Positions 1-9,647 of a stretch of DNA of 64,000 bases are shown one piece after another (the stretch's first letter is position 1; every line of letters starts with the position of its first letter). This stretch comes from Clostridiales bacterium (GTDB lineage Bacteria; Bacillota; Dethiobacteria; Dethiobacterales; Dethiobacteraceae). The position numbers were made by a program, and so were the translations under genes. Under the pieces are notes generated by a model, which was given only the letters and a program-made list of their open reading frames with translations, was not told where the DNA came from and did not search any database. The stretch is taken from NCBI GenBank assembly GCA_018335855.1, contig JAGXRM010000027.1, forward strand, positions 1 to 64,000, written 5' to 3'.

Positions 1-1
1 C

Positions 2-865
2 CGCGAGCCTCTTTTCTATGAGCAGTATCCGGGAAGCATTGTAGATGTCTCGCAGTTACAGTATATGTTAGAAAAAGCACGGGGATACGGCTATAGGCAT
101 GTTGGATTTATCCTTGACAGAGGATATTTCAGCAAGGGAAACATCCAGTACATGGACAGTTGCGGATATGACTTTGTCATCATGGTTAAAGGCATGGCAA
201 ACCTTGTTAGGGGTCTGATCCTTGAAAATAAAGATAGGTTTGAAAATAGCAGAGAATGCAGCATCAGGGAGTACAAGACCTATGGCATGACAGTACGCAA
301 ACAGCTTTATGCATCAGATCATGAAGAACGATATTTTCATCTGTATTATTCGAGTCAAAAGGAATATACCGAACGCGAACAGGTGGAAGCTAATGTGGAG
401 CGCATGGCCTCTTATTTGAAGAAACAGGAGGGCAGTAGTTTACAGATTCGACAAATTTCGGCAGGAATTAGGCCAGAACTTGTTAAAGGGACTTCACTCG
501 AACATTTCCAATACACTTTTGACAATTACCACGGATCAGTTACAAATTATACCATTGATAAATTTTATGAATTTGGTATTAACAAAAATAATGAAATCAT
601 AGATCGCCTTGCGAATCTGTATAAACAGCAGTTGCAAGAGTTGAAAGATCAAGGAGAAAAATTAAGTGATACGGAAGTAAAAGAATGGGAAGAGTGGTTG
701 GAAAGCATATCTACAACCATTGTATTACAGAAAGAACTTTTACCGAAAGAGTTAAAAATCTATAGTATTGGGATATTCGCACCAGCAAAGGATGTATATA
801 ATATAACTAATATTCCTAATGTCAAACTGGTTGATCCTTATTGGTCTGGAGAGAATCGGCTATGA
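2..865 (+). pseudogene. Transposase fragment fused in frame to a sigma-regulator-like C-terminus
   Basis: The frame is open from the left edge. Roughly the first 145 codons (to about position 440) read as the middle of an IS4/IS1634-type DDE transposase, with the motif ILDRGYFSKGNIQY carrying the second catalytic Asp. The transposase C-terminus with the catalytic Glu is missing. The frame then runs without a stop into about 140 residues of different character: hydrophilic, with a WEEWLESI segment and an ending like KIYSIGIFAPAKDV. That tail resembles the C-terminal domain of membrane-bound anti-sigma/sigma-regulator proteins, but this assignment is weak. It is best read as an insertion element remnant that deleted into a neighbouring gene. 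Its stop overlaps the start of the next gene, which suggests the tail belonged to an old two-gene operon. Confidence 0.7.
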
Positions 866-1212
866 AGATGCCATCACCTACTAAATCAAGGATTATACTA
901 TCCATATGTCTGATCGTCATTGCATTATTTCTTCTCGTCTTATTTTTCATCCCCTATATTTTTATGGGTAGTTTAGATCTATATCAAAACCAGCAAACAC
1001 AAATGGCTAGATTTTACTTGGCTGATCAAATAGGGGTCGAGGCAGAAGAAATAGTTGCTTCCGGAAGTGGATCATCAGGCCCATTTCTTTACGATTCTTT
1101 TTCAATTGGATTTATTGTAGGAGAAGAAAGTTATACTGTTGAGCACAATAATACACCGCTAAGAGCCCGATTGGGGCTAAAGGGCCAAATGAGGATAATT
1201 CATCATAATTAA
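862..1212 (+). CDS. Small single-pass membrane protein, unknown function
   Basis: This 116-residue protein has a short basic N-terminus and one hydrophobic segment at about residues 10-34 (ICLIVIALFLLVLFFIPYI). About 80 extracytoplasmic residues follow, rich in Ser and Gly, with no motif I recognise. The ATG at 862 is chosen because GGAGAG lies 8 nt upstream and because the ATG overlaps the TGA of the preceding frame (ATGA). That overlap indicates translational coupling to the sigma-regulator-like tail upstream. A TTG at 841 would lengthen the protein by 7 residues but lacks a ribosome site. It could be a partner of the truncated upstream gene; no function is assigned. Confidence 0.55.
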   Translation: MKMPSPTKSRIILSICLIVIALFLLVLFFIPYIFMGSLDLYQNQQTQMARFYLADQIGVEAEEIVASGSGSSGPFLYDSFSIGFIVGEESYTVEHNNTPLRARLGLKGQMRIIHHN

Positions 1213-1228
1213 TTCAAGGAACAAGGCC

Positions 1229-1774
<546 letters not shown>

Positions 1775-3093
1775 ATTGTAGCTTTTAACTCGCGAATGTC
1801 ATCAATATTCGCCTTATCAGCTTTTTGTTGGCCCTCTAAATCCCTGATCATATTATTTAACTGTTCAATATCAGCCTCTTTTTGCTTGATAACCTCACCA
1901 AGCACTTCAGGGGTAAACGCACTTTTTCCCACCAAGCTCCTAGGCAACTCATTTTTGAGAACAGCCAATTCTTCGTAATTTTCTTCATTCTTTTTATTAA
2001 TACCTTTCAACACTGTTTCGCCCTTCTCAATATGCCTCTCCTGGTACTGTGATATCACAGAATTAAAATCAGCACACTGAACTCTGTTAAGCCAAGTGCT
2101 AATTTGCTCTAAAACTAATTCTTCTATCGTTTCCTTCGAATAGATAGACTGCCCGTCACACTCCGTTCTAGAAAGTGCTTTACCAGAGCAACGGTATTTC
2201 ATTCGTAGTTTTCTCTTCGTTGTTCCATCTTTGTTCGTCCAGGTTTTATTGTTAACGGTTGATGTTAAGGGAGAACCGCAGTGGCCACAATAAATATATC
2301 CCACGAATAGTAATTGACCGGCAGTAGGAACATTAACCCTAACGATATCGCTTCTTCTGACTTTTTCTGGTGTCCTGGAACTTCTAATACTTTGCACCTT
2401 GTCCCAAATTTTTTCTGACACAATTATTAGTTCATCTATCTGTTCAGAAAGAACCCATTCGTCTACGGCTTTGTTATGCTGTGAACCTGTTTTATTGGTT
2501 CTTTTCCCAAAGGCCATTCTTCCCTTATAAATTGGATTTCTTAACAGGTAATTAATTACACCCATACTCCATTTTGTGGTTACCCTTTGTGAAGTTTTTT
2601 TACTTTCACTGTTGGCTTGCCAGAACCTGATGTAATTCATAACCGTGTCTGCATAGTTTTCAAACTTTTGTTGGCCTTCTAATGTTGACCAAATTTCAAC
2701 TCCCAAACTATCGAAGTATTGAACTATAAAGGGCGTTTCATTATCTTTGCGGCCAAGCCTGTCAAACATATAGACCAACAGGACGTCAAACACACTGTTT
2801 TCAGCAGCCAGTTTTGCTCTTTGCAGTTCATCCCTGTTTTTCGCAGATGTTTTATAACCCGATACTCCTTTTTCTTTATATTCCCGGACTAACTTCCACC
2901 CTGGCTTCTGCTCTATAAATTCCCGACAAGCTTGTTGTTGCATTAAAATATCATCTTTCTCTAATTGCCTAGTGGTAGATACGCGATAAAAACAAGCTAC
3001 TCTTTTGGCTTCCATTTATCCGATCCCTCACTTGTGCATGTTTAACATCTAATACAATTTTATCTTTTTATACCATTAGATGTCAATCTTTGC

Positions 3094-3124
3094 AAAACAA
3101 AAAAACCTCTCCCGCGAGAGGTTT
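3094..3124 (-). terminator. Rho-independent terminator after tRNA-Ala
   Basis: A perfect 9-bp stem (AAACCTCTC at 3103-3111 pairing with GAGAGGTTT at 3116-3124, loop CCGC) is followed on the minus strand by a T-rich run. It ends transcription of the tRNA before the recombinase gene. Confidence 0.8.
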
Positions 3125-3135
3125 CATTTCCATAT

Positions 3136-3211
3136 TGGTGGACGAGATGGGAATCGAACCCACGACCCCCTGAATGCCATTCAGGTACTCTCCCAACTGA
3201 GCTACTCGCCC
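3136..3211 (-). tRNA. tRNA-Ala (anticodon GGC)
   Basis: The minus strand folds into a complete cloverleaf of 76 nt with the 3' CCA encoded. The acceptor stem is GGGCGAG/CTCGTCC with one G-U pair. The anticodon stem is CCTGA/TCAGG around the loop ATGGCAT, giving anticodon GGC. The T arm contains the usual GGTTCGATTCC. It is a single-gene unit with its own consensus promoter and terminator. Confidence 0.95.
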
Positions 3212-3255
3212 ACGGCATCAAACATTACAACATCCGTAATATAGTGACAATGTAT

Positions 3256-3284
3256 ATTATATCGATTCCCAAGAGCCTTGTCAA
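3256..3284 (-). promoter_or_regulatory. Consensus sigma-A promoter for tRNA-Ala
   Basis: On the minus strand, TTGACA (3279-3284) and TATAAT (3256-3261) are separated by exactly 17 nt, a perfect match to the housekeeping consensus. The predicted start lies about 38 nt before the tRNA. The -35 box sits 3 nt past the rsfS stop codon. Confidence 0.85.
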
Positions 3285-3286
3285 CA

Positions 3287-3646
3287 CTAATCAGGGCGGG
3301 AAAAACTGGCTGTTCGGGGGGCTTGATTCCAGATGCGTTCCAGGTTATAGAACTTGCGTTCTTCTGGTTGGAAGATGTGAACGACTATGGAGCCATAATC
3401 GAGTAGTACCCATAGGCCTTCATTGTAGCCCTCTCTATGTAAAGGGGGGTGCCCTTCTTCTTTTAACGTCTGCTGGATATGGTCTGCGATGGCGTGAACC
3501 TGGGTTTTGGTGTTGCCGGTGGCAATAATAAAATAATCAGCTACCGTTGATACCTTGCCGACTTCCAAGGCTAATATATCAGATGCTTTTTTATCCGCGG
3601 CAAGATCCTGCACCATATTTGCCAAGTTTTCGATGTCTTGGGACAA
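3287..3646 (-). CDS. rsfS: Ribosomal silencing factor RsfS
   Basis: This 119-residue protein is of normal length for RsfS (Iojap/YbeB family). RsfS binds ribosomal protein uL14 and blocks subunit joining under nutrient limitation. The family core is present: KASDILALEVGKVS, ADYFIIATG, QVHAIADHI, then the EGLWVLLDYG and VVHIF strands. The start is TTG at 3646, supported by AGGAGG 7 nt upstream. It ends the operon yqeK - LCP protein - rsfS, the order seen in Bacillus and many Clostridia; the gap to the upstream gene is 14 nt. The C-terminal tail after RIWNQA is short and polar and probably disordered. Confidence 0.93.
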   Translation of the reverse strand: MSQDIENLANMVQDLAADKKASDILALEVGKVSTVADYFIIATGNTKTQVHAIADHIQQTLKEEGHPPLHREGYNEGLWVLLDYGSIVVHIFQPEERKFYNLERIWNQAPRTASFSRPD

Positions 3647-3660
3647 CCGGACTCCTCCTT

Positions 3661-4812
3661 TTATTCTTGCTGGTTATAGTTTTTACCAACAATAACTGTA
3701 ACAACCGCGTCTGATTCCATTTCTTCTTTTAACAGTTGTGCTCCCGGTATTAATACGGCTACTTCTTTCGCGCCGTCGACGTTATCGGTTCTGCTGATAA
3801 CCCTGGAAACGTCATAATCATAACGGTCGGCGTTACCTATTCTGAGAACCTTGAAGCCTTCTGCAGTGAGCATGTCCGCTACTTCTGTGGCGATTCCCTT
3901 TATGCCGCAGCCGTTTAATACTTCAACAGTTATTTGTGTACGCGGCATACCAGTTATATCATCATCAAGCCAGGCGGTAAGTAAAGGAATCTGATCTGTA
4001 TCCACCAGCCAGTAGCGTCCGTTTGTCTGAATCTCTTCCGTTCCAGGCAGAGAGATAACACGCGCGGAATCTTTAAACTGAACATTTTTGAGAGACTCCA
4101 TCGTAGAGAGAAGCTTGCGCCAGGGAATGTTGGTTGAAACCAGGGGCGTAAGAGAATGCAAGTATTTTAATTTCTGCAGTGCGTTACTTTTTATAACACT
4201 GGATGACACGGCTGTTAGCACATGACGGCGGCGTTCCAGGCTCTGTGAAGAAGTCAACCCTTCTTCGTGAAGCAGGCTTAAGAGATCACTGCCGTTTCCC
4301 AGGGTAATTTCGGATGGAAGGGAAACACCGTTTACCCGATCGATTGCAGATGGTAAGAAGTCCTCGTTAATCTCTATAAAGTAATGAATCGGAACGTCTA
4401 ATAATGAAGTTACTGATTGCATTGTAAGCTGCGGTCCGCCAATGCTATACACCTCATCAATGTGAATAAACCCATGCCCTTCCACATCGATTAATGTATT
4501 TGTTGGAATATGGATAGCTCTGACGTCTTTTTTTTGCGGGTGGTACGCGGCCAGAGTCAGTTCTGTAATCTGTCCGTCTCCGTCACGGTCAGACACTGTA
4601 TAAAGGATTGTATGCTCTCTTTCACCGACTTTAGGTACAGGTAGCAAAGTAGTCCAGGCAGAGTTATCCTGTAAGCTGTTTAATACATTGATAAAACGAA
4701 CACTAAACAGGACAGTTGCTATAAATAAACATAGGACAAGTAAAAATAAGAGACGACCTGTTTTTATCTTGCGACGCTTTGTTTTCACTGTGTAGAACTG
4801 TCCCTGACCCAC
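3661..4812 (-). CDS. LytR-CpsA-Psr-like membrane protein with LytR_C domain, degenerate active site
   Basis: This 383-residue protein has a basic cytoplasmic N-terminus, one membrane segment at about 20-42, an LCP-type domain, and a C-terminal LytR_C domain at about 293-383 (ITVEVLNGCGIKG...). Active LCP enzymes attach teichoic acids or other glycopolymers to peptidoglycan using conserved arginines. Here the usual IPRD(S/T) strand reads IPTNT, and the GxDxR...SRSD region is replaced by VSDRDGDGQITEL, an EF-hand-like Asp-rich loop. The catalytic arginines therefore seem to be lost. The start is GTG at 4812, because AGGAGAG at the end of yqeK is well spaced; a TTG at 4839 has no ribosome site. 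It probably acts at the cell envelope in a binding role. Confidence 0.75.
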   Translation of the reverse strand: MGQGQFYTVKTKRRKIKTGRLLFLLVLCLFIATVLFSVRFINVLNSLQDNSAWTTLLPVPKVGEREHTILYTVSDRDGDGQITELTLAAYHPQKKDVRAIHIPTNTLIDVEGHGFIHIDEVYSIGGPQLTMQSVTSLLDVPIHYFIEINEDFLPSAIDRVNGVSLPSEITLGNGSDLLSLLHEEGLTSSQSLERRRHVLTAVSSSVIKSNALQKLKYLHSLTPLVSTNIPWRKLLSTMESLKNVQFKDSARVISLPGTEEIQTNGRYWLVDTDQIPLLTAWLDDDITGMPRTQITVEVLNGCGIKGIATEVADMLTAEGFKVLRIGNADRYDYDVSRVISRTDNVDGAKEVAVLIPGAQLLKEEMESDAVVTVIVGKNYNQQE

Positions 4813-4816
4813 ATTT

Positions 4817-5383
4817 TCACTCTCCTGTCTTTTCCACAAGCCAGTTATAAAATGTGACTGTTAACGGGTGAATTATTTGCCTTTTTTGCAAGACATATGA
4901 GATAGATTGGGCTGCAGAATGTATCAACCCTTCATCGAAGTTGTGAGATACCTTTTTTCGTAATTGCTCGACGCCGGGATACGAACGTCCTGGTTCTATT
5001 TTATCAGCGATATAAACAATCTGAGCAAGGAGAGACATACCAGGGTAGCCTAAGGTATGGTAGCGGATAGCTGAGAGGATTTCATAGTCATGAAGCCCCC
5101 AGTTTTGGGCAAGAAGGGCTCCTACCGGGCCATGCAGTAGTATAGGTTGACATCGCGAAACCTTATCGACTTCAATGCTGTTCGCTTGAGCGAAACGCAA
5201 GAGCTGGGCGGGGGACCATTCACGGGCACAGTCGTGCAACCAACCGGCTAAACGTGCTCGATCCGGATCGTAATTAAGTTGCGTAGCAAGACGTGCGGCG
5301 GTTTCAGCAACACCCGCACAATGTTCAAAAAGTTGCGGTGTCAGTTTCTTTGCAAGTCGCTCCTCTGCCAGTTCCACAAGCAT
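4817..5383 (-). CDS. yqeK: HD-domain diadenosine tetraphosphate hydrolase YqeK
   Basis: This 188-residue HD-superfamily protein is of normal length for YqeK, which hydrolyses Ap4A symmetrically to ADP. The metal-binding signature is visible: His in LFEHCAGVAETA, the HD pair in GWLHDCARE, His in ILLHGPVGA and YHTLG, and Asp in VYIADKIEPGR. The ATG at 5383 is preceded by AAGGG. The gene usually follows nadD in Firmicutes; here an RRM gene and a terminator intervene. Its 3' end contains the ribosome site for the next gene, which points to coupled expression. Confidence 0.9.
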   Translation of the reverse strand: MLVELAEERLAKKLTPQLFEHCAGVAETAARLATQLNYDPDRARLAGWLHDCAREWSPAQLLRFAQANSIEVDKVSRCQPILLHGPVGALLAQNWGLHDYEILSAIRYHTLGYPGMSLLAQIVYIADKIEPGRSYPGVEQLRKKVSHNFDEGLIHSAAQSISYVLQKRQIIHPLTVTFYNWLVEKTGE

Positions 5384-5451
5384 ACAATCACCCTTTGAAT
5401 TATCTTTCGACAGGCTGGTTTGTTTTTCCTGCTAGACAGAGGCACAGCAGC

Positions 5452-5481
5452 AAGCAAAAAAGGCAACATGACGTTGCCTTT
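5452..5481 (-). terminator. Rho-independent terminator downstream of the RRM gene
   Basis: The stem AAAGGCAAC (5459-5467) pairs with GTTGCCTTT (5473-5481) around a 5-nt loop, followed on the minus strand by TTTTTGCTTG. It lies about 90 nt past the RRM stop codon; no gene was seen in between. Confidence 0.75.
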
Positions 5482-5570
5482 GAGTTTATAGATAAAATTT
5501 ACCTACGTCCAATCAAGTACGCAAGACGTAAAGTAAGGATTTTGCACCGCAGGCACTTCAGTAGCGTGCT

Positions 5571-5822
5571 TTATTCGTCGGCACGGGGTTTAGCTTCATT
5601 TACAACCAGCTTTCTTCCTTCCAACTCAGTACCGTTTAGCTCAACAATTTTTTCGGCATCGTCCTCGGCTACCTCTACAAAACCATACCCTTTGGAGCGC
5701 CCAGTAGCCCGCTCGGTGATAATTCTAGCGCTAATGATTTCACCATGCTCGCTAAAAAATGTTTTTAAATCTTCTTCGCTGGCAGACCAGGGGATATTTC
5801 CTACATAAATTGTTTTTGGCAC
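5571..5822 (-). CDS. Single-RRM RNA-binding protein
   Basis: The protein is 83 residues and consists almost entirely of one RNA recognition motif: RNP2 is TIYVGNIP near the N-terminus and RNP1 is KGYGFVEV at about 45-52, followed by the NGTELEGRKLVVNEA strand. Small cold-shock-like RRM proteins of this kind are widespread in cyanobacteria and some Firmicutes, where they bind U-rich RNA. The GTG at 5822 gives the family-typical start (M)PKTIYVGN and has GAGGTG about 9 nt upstream; a GTG at 5834 would add four residues but overlaps that site. It is a single gene between nadD and a terminator. Confidence 0.88.
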   Translation of the reverse strand: MPKTIYVGNIPWSASEEDLKTFFSEHGEIISARIITERATGRSKGYGFVEVAEDDAEKIVELNGTELEGRKLVVNEAKPRADE

Positions 5823-5888
5823 GTTCGCCCTCACCTCACTTTCAGATCCTGTCTTTATTATCTGAAGAAATCCAGGTTTTATACTTTT

Positions 5889-6539
5889 TCAATCTTCATC
5901 CTGGTAGAGGCGGTTTTTAAGGATGTATTGAGTAACAGATTCCGGGCTGAGATATTTTATGGTCTTCCCTTCAGATACACGCTTGCGAATAAATGTTGAT
6001 GAAATTGCCATGGCTGGTATCTCTAGTACATGAATGTTGCTTAGCGCCTCGGGGCAAACAGCGCCAATGGTTTCTTCCAGTTTATTGAGATAGTAGCCAG
6101 GGCGGGTCGCAGCGATAAAGGAACAGATGGATAAAAGCTCCTGGTAGTCTTTCCAAGTAAGAATTTCCAGAATTGCATCGGCACCGGTGATAAAATACAG
6201 CTTAACACGTTTATCAAAATGATCGTGAAAGTAGCGTATTGTATCAATGGTGAATGTAAGCTTGTCGTGGGGTTTATCGATTTCCACCCGTGAAACGGTA
6301 AAAAAAGGATTTGTAATGGTTGCCAAGACGGTCATCAGATAACGGTGTTCCGGATCGCTAACTTCACGGGCTTCCTTATGTGGCGGGTGGCCGGATGGAA
6401 CAAAAATAACACGGTCAAGGCCGAATTGAATGCGGACTTCCTCCGCAGTTACCAAGTGGCCCAGATGAATGGGGTCGAACGTGCCGCCCATCAGACCAAT
6501 AGAAAGCTCTTCCTTTCCCTTCGACAGATGTAAAGTCAT
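5889..6539 (-). CDS. nadD: Nicotinate-nucleotide adenylyltransferase NadD
   Basis: This 216-residue enzyme adenylates nicotinate mononucleotide to deamido-NAD in NAD synthesis. The nucleotidyltransferase fingerprint is clear: GLMGGTFDPIHLGHL near residue 15 holds the (T/H)xGH motif, VPSGHPPHK follows, and the C-terminal ISSTFIRKRVSEGK matches the ISxTxxR motif. The ATG at 6539 has GGGGAGG upstream. It directly follows obgE with a 14-nt gap, the common Firmicute order (obgE-nadD-yqeK-rsfS). The first 12 residues precede the usual start of the fold, so a slightly shorter protein is possible. Confidence 0.95.
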   Translation of the reverse strand: MTLHLSKGKEELSIGLMGGTFDPIHLGHLVTAEEVRIQFGLDRVIFVPSGHPPHKEAREVSDPEHRYLMTVLATITNPFFTVSRVEIDKPHDKLTFTIDTIRYFHDHFDKRVKLYFITGADAILEILTWKDYQELLSICSFIAATRPGYYLNKLEETIGAVCPEALSNIHVLEIPAMAISSTFIRKRVSEGKTIKYLSPESVTQYILKNRLYQDED

Positions 6540-6553
6540 GATTTCCTCCCCAA

Positions 6554-7855
<1,302 letters not shown>

Positions 7856-7883
7856 TCATCTATTATTAACATAGCTTTATCGC

Positions 7884-8393
7884 TTATCCCAAAGCAATTG
7901 TGATCTCCTTTTTTGCCTCGTTGATTTCATAGCTGATTATGCCGCGCTCTTCTGTTGACAATACTATGGACGTAAATAAGTCCGGTCCTTCAATAATCTG
8001 AATACGAAGGCAGGGTCTTTCTCCGGCATCAAGTGACACAGCTAACGTGCTCTGTATACCGTTGCTTAACTGCGTGTTAAATTGCATAAGCATGGAGGAT
8101 AATGTGGCTAGGACTTCATCATTGATTAAGGGAAAGTCTCCACGAACCTGTAACACTAAGTTTTCCGTAGTTCCCTGAAAAAATGCTTCATAAATAATGA
8201 GAGCCAGACGCGGGTCGCCACACCCGGCCAATCGGCCAAACTGTTGCACTTCTTCACTGACTTTACGAATATATGCCATCAGCCGTTCCGTTTTATTCAA
8301 CTGGGCCAAACCAGCCACAACTTGAAGATAATTTAAAAACTCGTGGCGGTAAATGCTTAGCATTTTGAGCATCGCATCATCAACATTATGCAT
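7884..8393 (-). CDS. spo0B: Sporulation phosphotransferase Spo0B-like protein
   Basis: This 169-residue protein has the Spo0B alpha-helical hairpin signature YRHEFLNYLQVVAGL, with the candidate phospho-accepting His17. Its C-terminal half resembles a decayed histidine-kinase ATPase fold, as in Bacillus Spo0B. In Bacillus it relays phosphate from Spo0F to Spo0A. Location between rpmA and obgE supports the call, since this order is conserved. The start at ATG 8393 is fixed by AGGAGG 8 nt upstream; the open frame extends 28 codons further but has no better site. Clostridia often phosphorylate Spo0A directly, so its exact role here is uncertain. Confidence 0.8.
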   Translation of the reverse strand: MHNVDDAMLKMLSIYRHEFLNYLQVVAGLAQLNKTERLMAYIRKVSEEVQQFGRLAGCGDPRLALIIYEAFFQGTTENLVLQVRGDFPLINDEVLATLSSMLMQFNTQLSNGIQSTLAVSLDAGERPCLRIQIIEGPDLFTSIVLSTEERGIISYEINEAKKEITIALG

Positions 8394-8521
8394 GCGAACC
8401 GCCTCCTTTATACCATATTTTGCCGTAAGCATGTCGATATATATTCGCTTTTTGTCACATGAATCCTTTTTTGCCACAAGAAAAGCTAGTTAATTACACA
8501 CAAAGGCACACTCTTTTCAGT

Positions 8522-8554
8522 AAAAAAAACCGAAGGGTTATACCCTTCGGTTTT
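8522..8554 (-). terminator. Strong rho-independent terminator after rpmA
   Basis: A 13-bp stem (AAAACCGAAGGGT at 8526-8538 pairing with ACCCTTCGGTTTT at 8542-8554, loop TAT) is followed on the minus strand by an uninterrupted T run. It ends the rplU-prp-rpmA operon. Confidence 0.9.
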
Positions 8555-8563
8555 GTTATCCAT

Positions 8564-8854
8564 CTAAACGGCGGTACTGTTTTCCAAAATACTTACCTGT
8601 TTTTTATCGCGGCCCTTACGATGAAAGGAAACCACACCGTCTACCAGAGCAAATAAGGTATCATCCTTACCGCGGCCCACGTTATCACCGGGATGGATTT
8701 TGGTACCACGCTGGCGGACCAGAATGCTACCGGCGGAAACCGTCTGGCCATCAGCCCTTTTAACACCCAGGTATTTAGGATTGCTGTCCCGTCCGTTACG
8801 GGAGCTTCCCACACCTTTTTTATGAGCAAAAAGTTGTAAGTTCATCAGCATCAT
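8564..8854 (-). CDS. rpmA: 50S ribosomal protein L27 with cleavable N-terminus
   Basis: This 96-residue bL27 reaches the peptidyl-transferase centre. The core [14 protein letters not shown] is canonical. It is preceded by the Firmicute-type N-terminal extension ending LQLFA, which the Prp protease removes between Phe and Ala so that L27 can reach the active site. The ATG at 8854 has GGAGG about 9 nt upstream; further Met codons at 8851 and 8845 make the exact start uncertain by a few residues. The prp gene lies 13 nt upstream in the same operon. Confidence 0.96.
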   Translation of the reverse strand: MMLMNLQLFAHKKGVGSSRNGRDSNPKYLGVKRADGQTVSAGSILVRQRGTKIHPGDNVGRGKDDTLFALVDGVVSFHRKGRDKKQVSILENSTAV

Positions 8855-8867
8855 GTAAGCTCACCTC

Positions 8868-9191
8868 CTATTCCTCTGTCACTTCGAGAAAACCGGGGTA
8901 ACTCCGGTTAATTTCATCCATACCAATCAGCATACTATCCGCCAACAAGGTCGCATCTTCCACCGTACGTTCCGGCAGGTTCGCAGGCAGGGTTAACGAT
9001 AAGTATCCTTCCCTGACATCCGTACCGACCTGAATGTTTAAGAGCCGCTGCAGGCTAAAAAGATAACTCTGTGCCAAAGCAGAGACTGCGGCACAGATTA
9101 AATCCTCACCTTTGGGCGCACTGCCGGCATGGCCACTGACTGTGACCTGTGCAACCTTTCCGGCGTTACGCTTAATGCGGATCTTAATCAT
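8868..9191 (-). CDS. prp: Ribosomal-processing cysteine protease Prp
   Basis: This 107-residue cysteine protease cleaves the N-terminal extension of ribosomal protein L27. The catalytic dyad is visible as His in VSGHAG (about residue 21) and Cys in DLICAAVSAL (about residue 33), with YPGFLEV at the C-terminus typical of the family. It sits between rplU and rpmA, the conserved Firmicute arrangement, 4 nt from the rplU stop. The presence of the LQLFA cleavage motif in the neighbouring L27 is a direct functional match. Confidence 0.95.
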   Translation of the reverse strand: MIKIRIKRNAGKVAQVTVSGHAGSAPKGEDLICAAVSALAQSYLFSLQRLLNIQVGTDVREGYLSLTLPANLPERTVEDATLLADSMLIGMDEINRSYPGFLEVTEE

Positions 9192-9195
9192 ACAA

Positions 9196-9507
9196 TTAGA
9201 CCTCGATCTTTTCGATGAGGACCTTGGTAAACGGTTGACGGTGGCCTTGCTTCCGACGGTAATTTTTCTTTGCCTTGAACTTAAAAACGATAATCTTTTT
9301 ACTTTTACCGTGGTCGATAACTTTCCCGCGTACCAATACTCCGTTTAAGTAAGGTTGGCCCACTTCAAGTCTGTTTTCTTTCTTTACCGCTAATACCCGG
9401 TCAAACCCAATTTCGGAACCAACATCAGCTGAGAGTAATTCCACATTAAGAATGGAACCTTCCTCCACACGATATTGCTTACCGCCTGTTTCAATAATGG
9501 CGTACAT
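9196..9507 (-). CDS. rplU: 50S ribosomal protein L21
   Basis: This 103-residue bL21 is full length. It starts [17 protein letters not shown] and ends with the basic block [17 protein letters not shown] that contacts 23S rRNA. The ATG at 9507 has an AGGAAGGTGAA ribosome site. It is the first gene of the rplU-prp-rpmA operon, behind a promoter and a leader of roughly 90 nt that may carry the autoregulatory L21 leader element. Confidence 0.97.
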   Translation of the reverse strand: MYAIIETGGKQYRVEEGSILNVELLSADVGSEIGFDRVLAVKKENRLEVGQPYLNGVLVRGKVIDHGKSKKIIVFKFKAKKNYRRKQGHRQPFTKVLIEKIEV

Positions 9508-9596
9508 AAAAATAGTTTCACCTTCCTATCAAGACTCGCCGGCAAAGGTACCCTCGCAGGGTTTGAAACCTCTAACCGAACGGTTACGATGGCCGC
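9508..9596 (-). promoter_or_regulatory. Untranslated leader of rplU, possible L21 leader
   Basis: About 90 nt lie between the predicted transcription start and rplU. The minus strand can form short stems around GGTTTCAAACC and around ACCCTGCGAGGGT, with GCCGGC nearby. Many Firmicutes carry an L21-binding leader at this position that mediates autoregulation. The location and potential folding fit, but I cannot confirm the consensus structure by eye. Confidence 0.4.
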
Positions 9597-9602
9597 TTAA
9601 GT

Positions 9603-9632
9603 ATTGTAACACAGGAGTTTGCGCTTTGTCAA
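9603..9632 (-). promoter_or_regulatory. Sigma-A promoter of rplU-prp-rpmA
   Basis: On the minus strand, TTGACA (9627-9632) and TACAAT (9603-9608) are separated by 18 nt, close to the housekeeping consensus and placed correctly for the rplU leader. Confidence 0.8.
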
Positions 9633-9647
9633 CGAAACTGCGCCTTT

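Noticed and set aside
3244-3528. Plus-strand open frame of 94 codons
   Set aside because: It lies antisense to rsfS and over the tRNA-Ala promoter, and shows no family motif; it is a shadow of rsfS.
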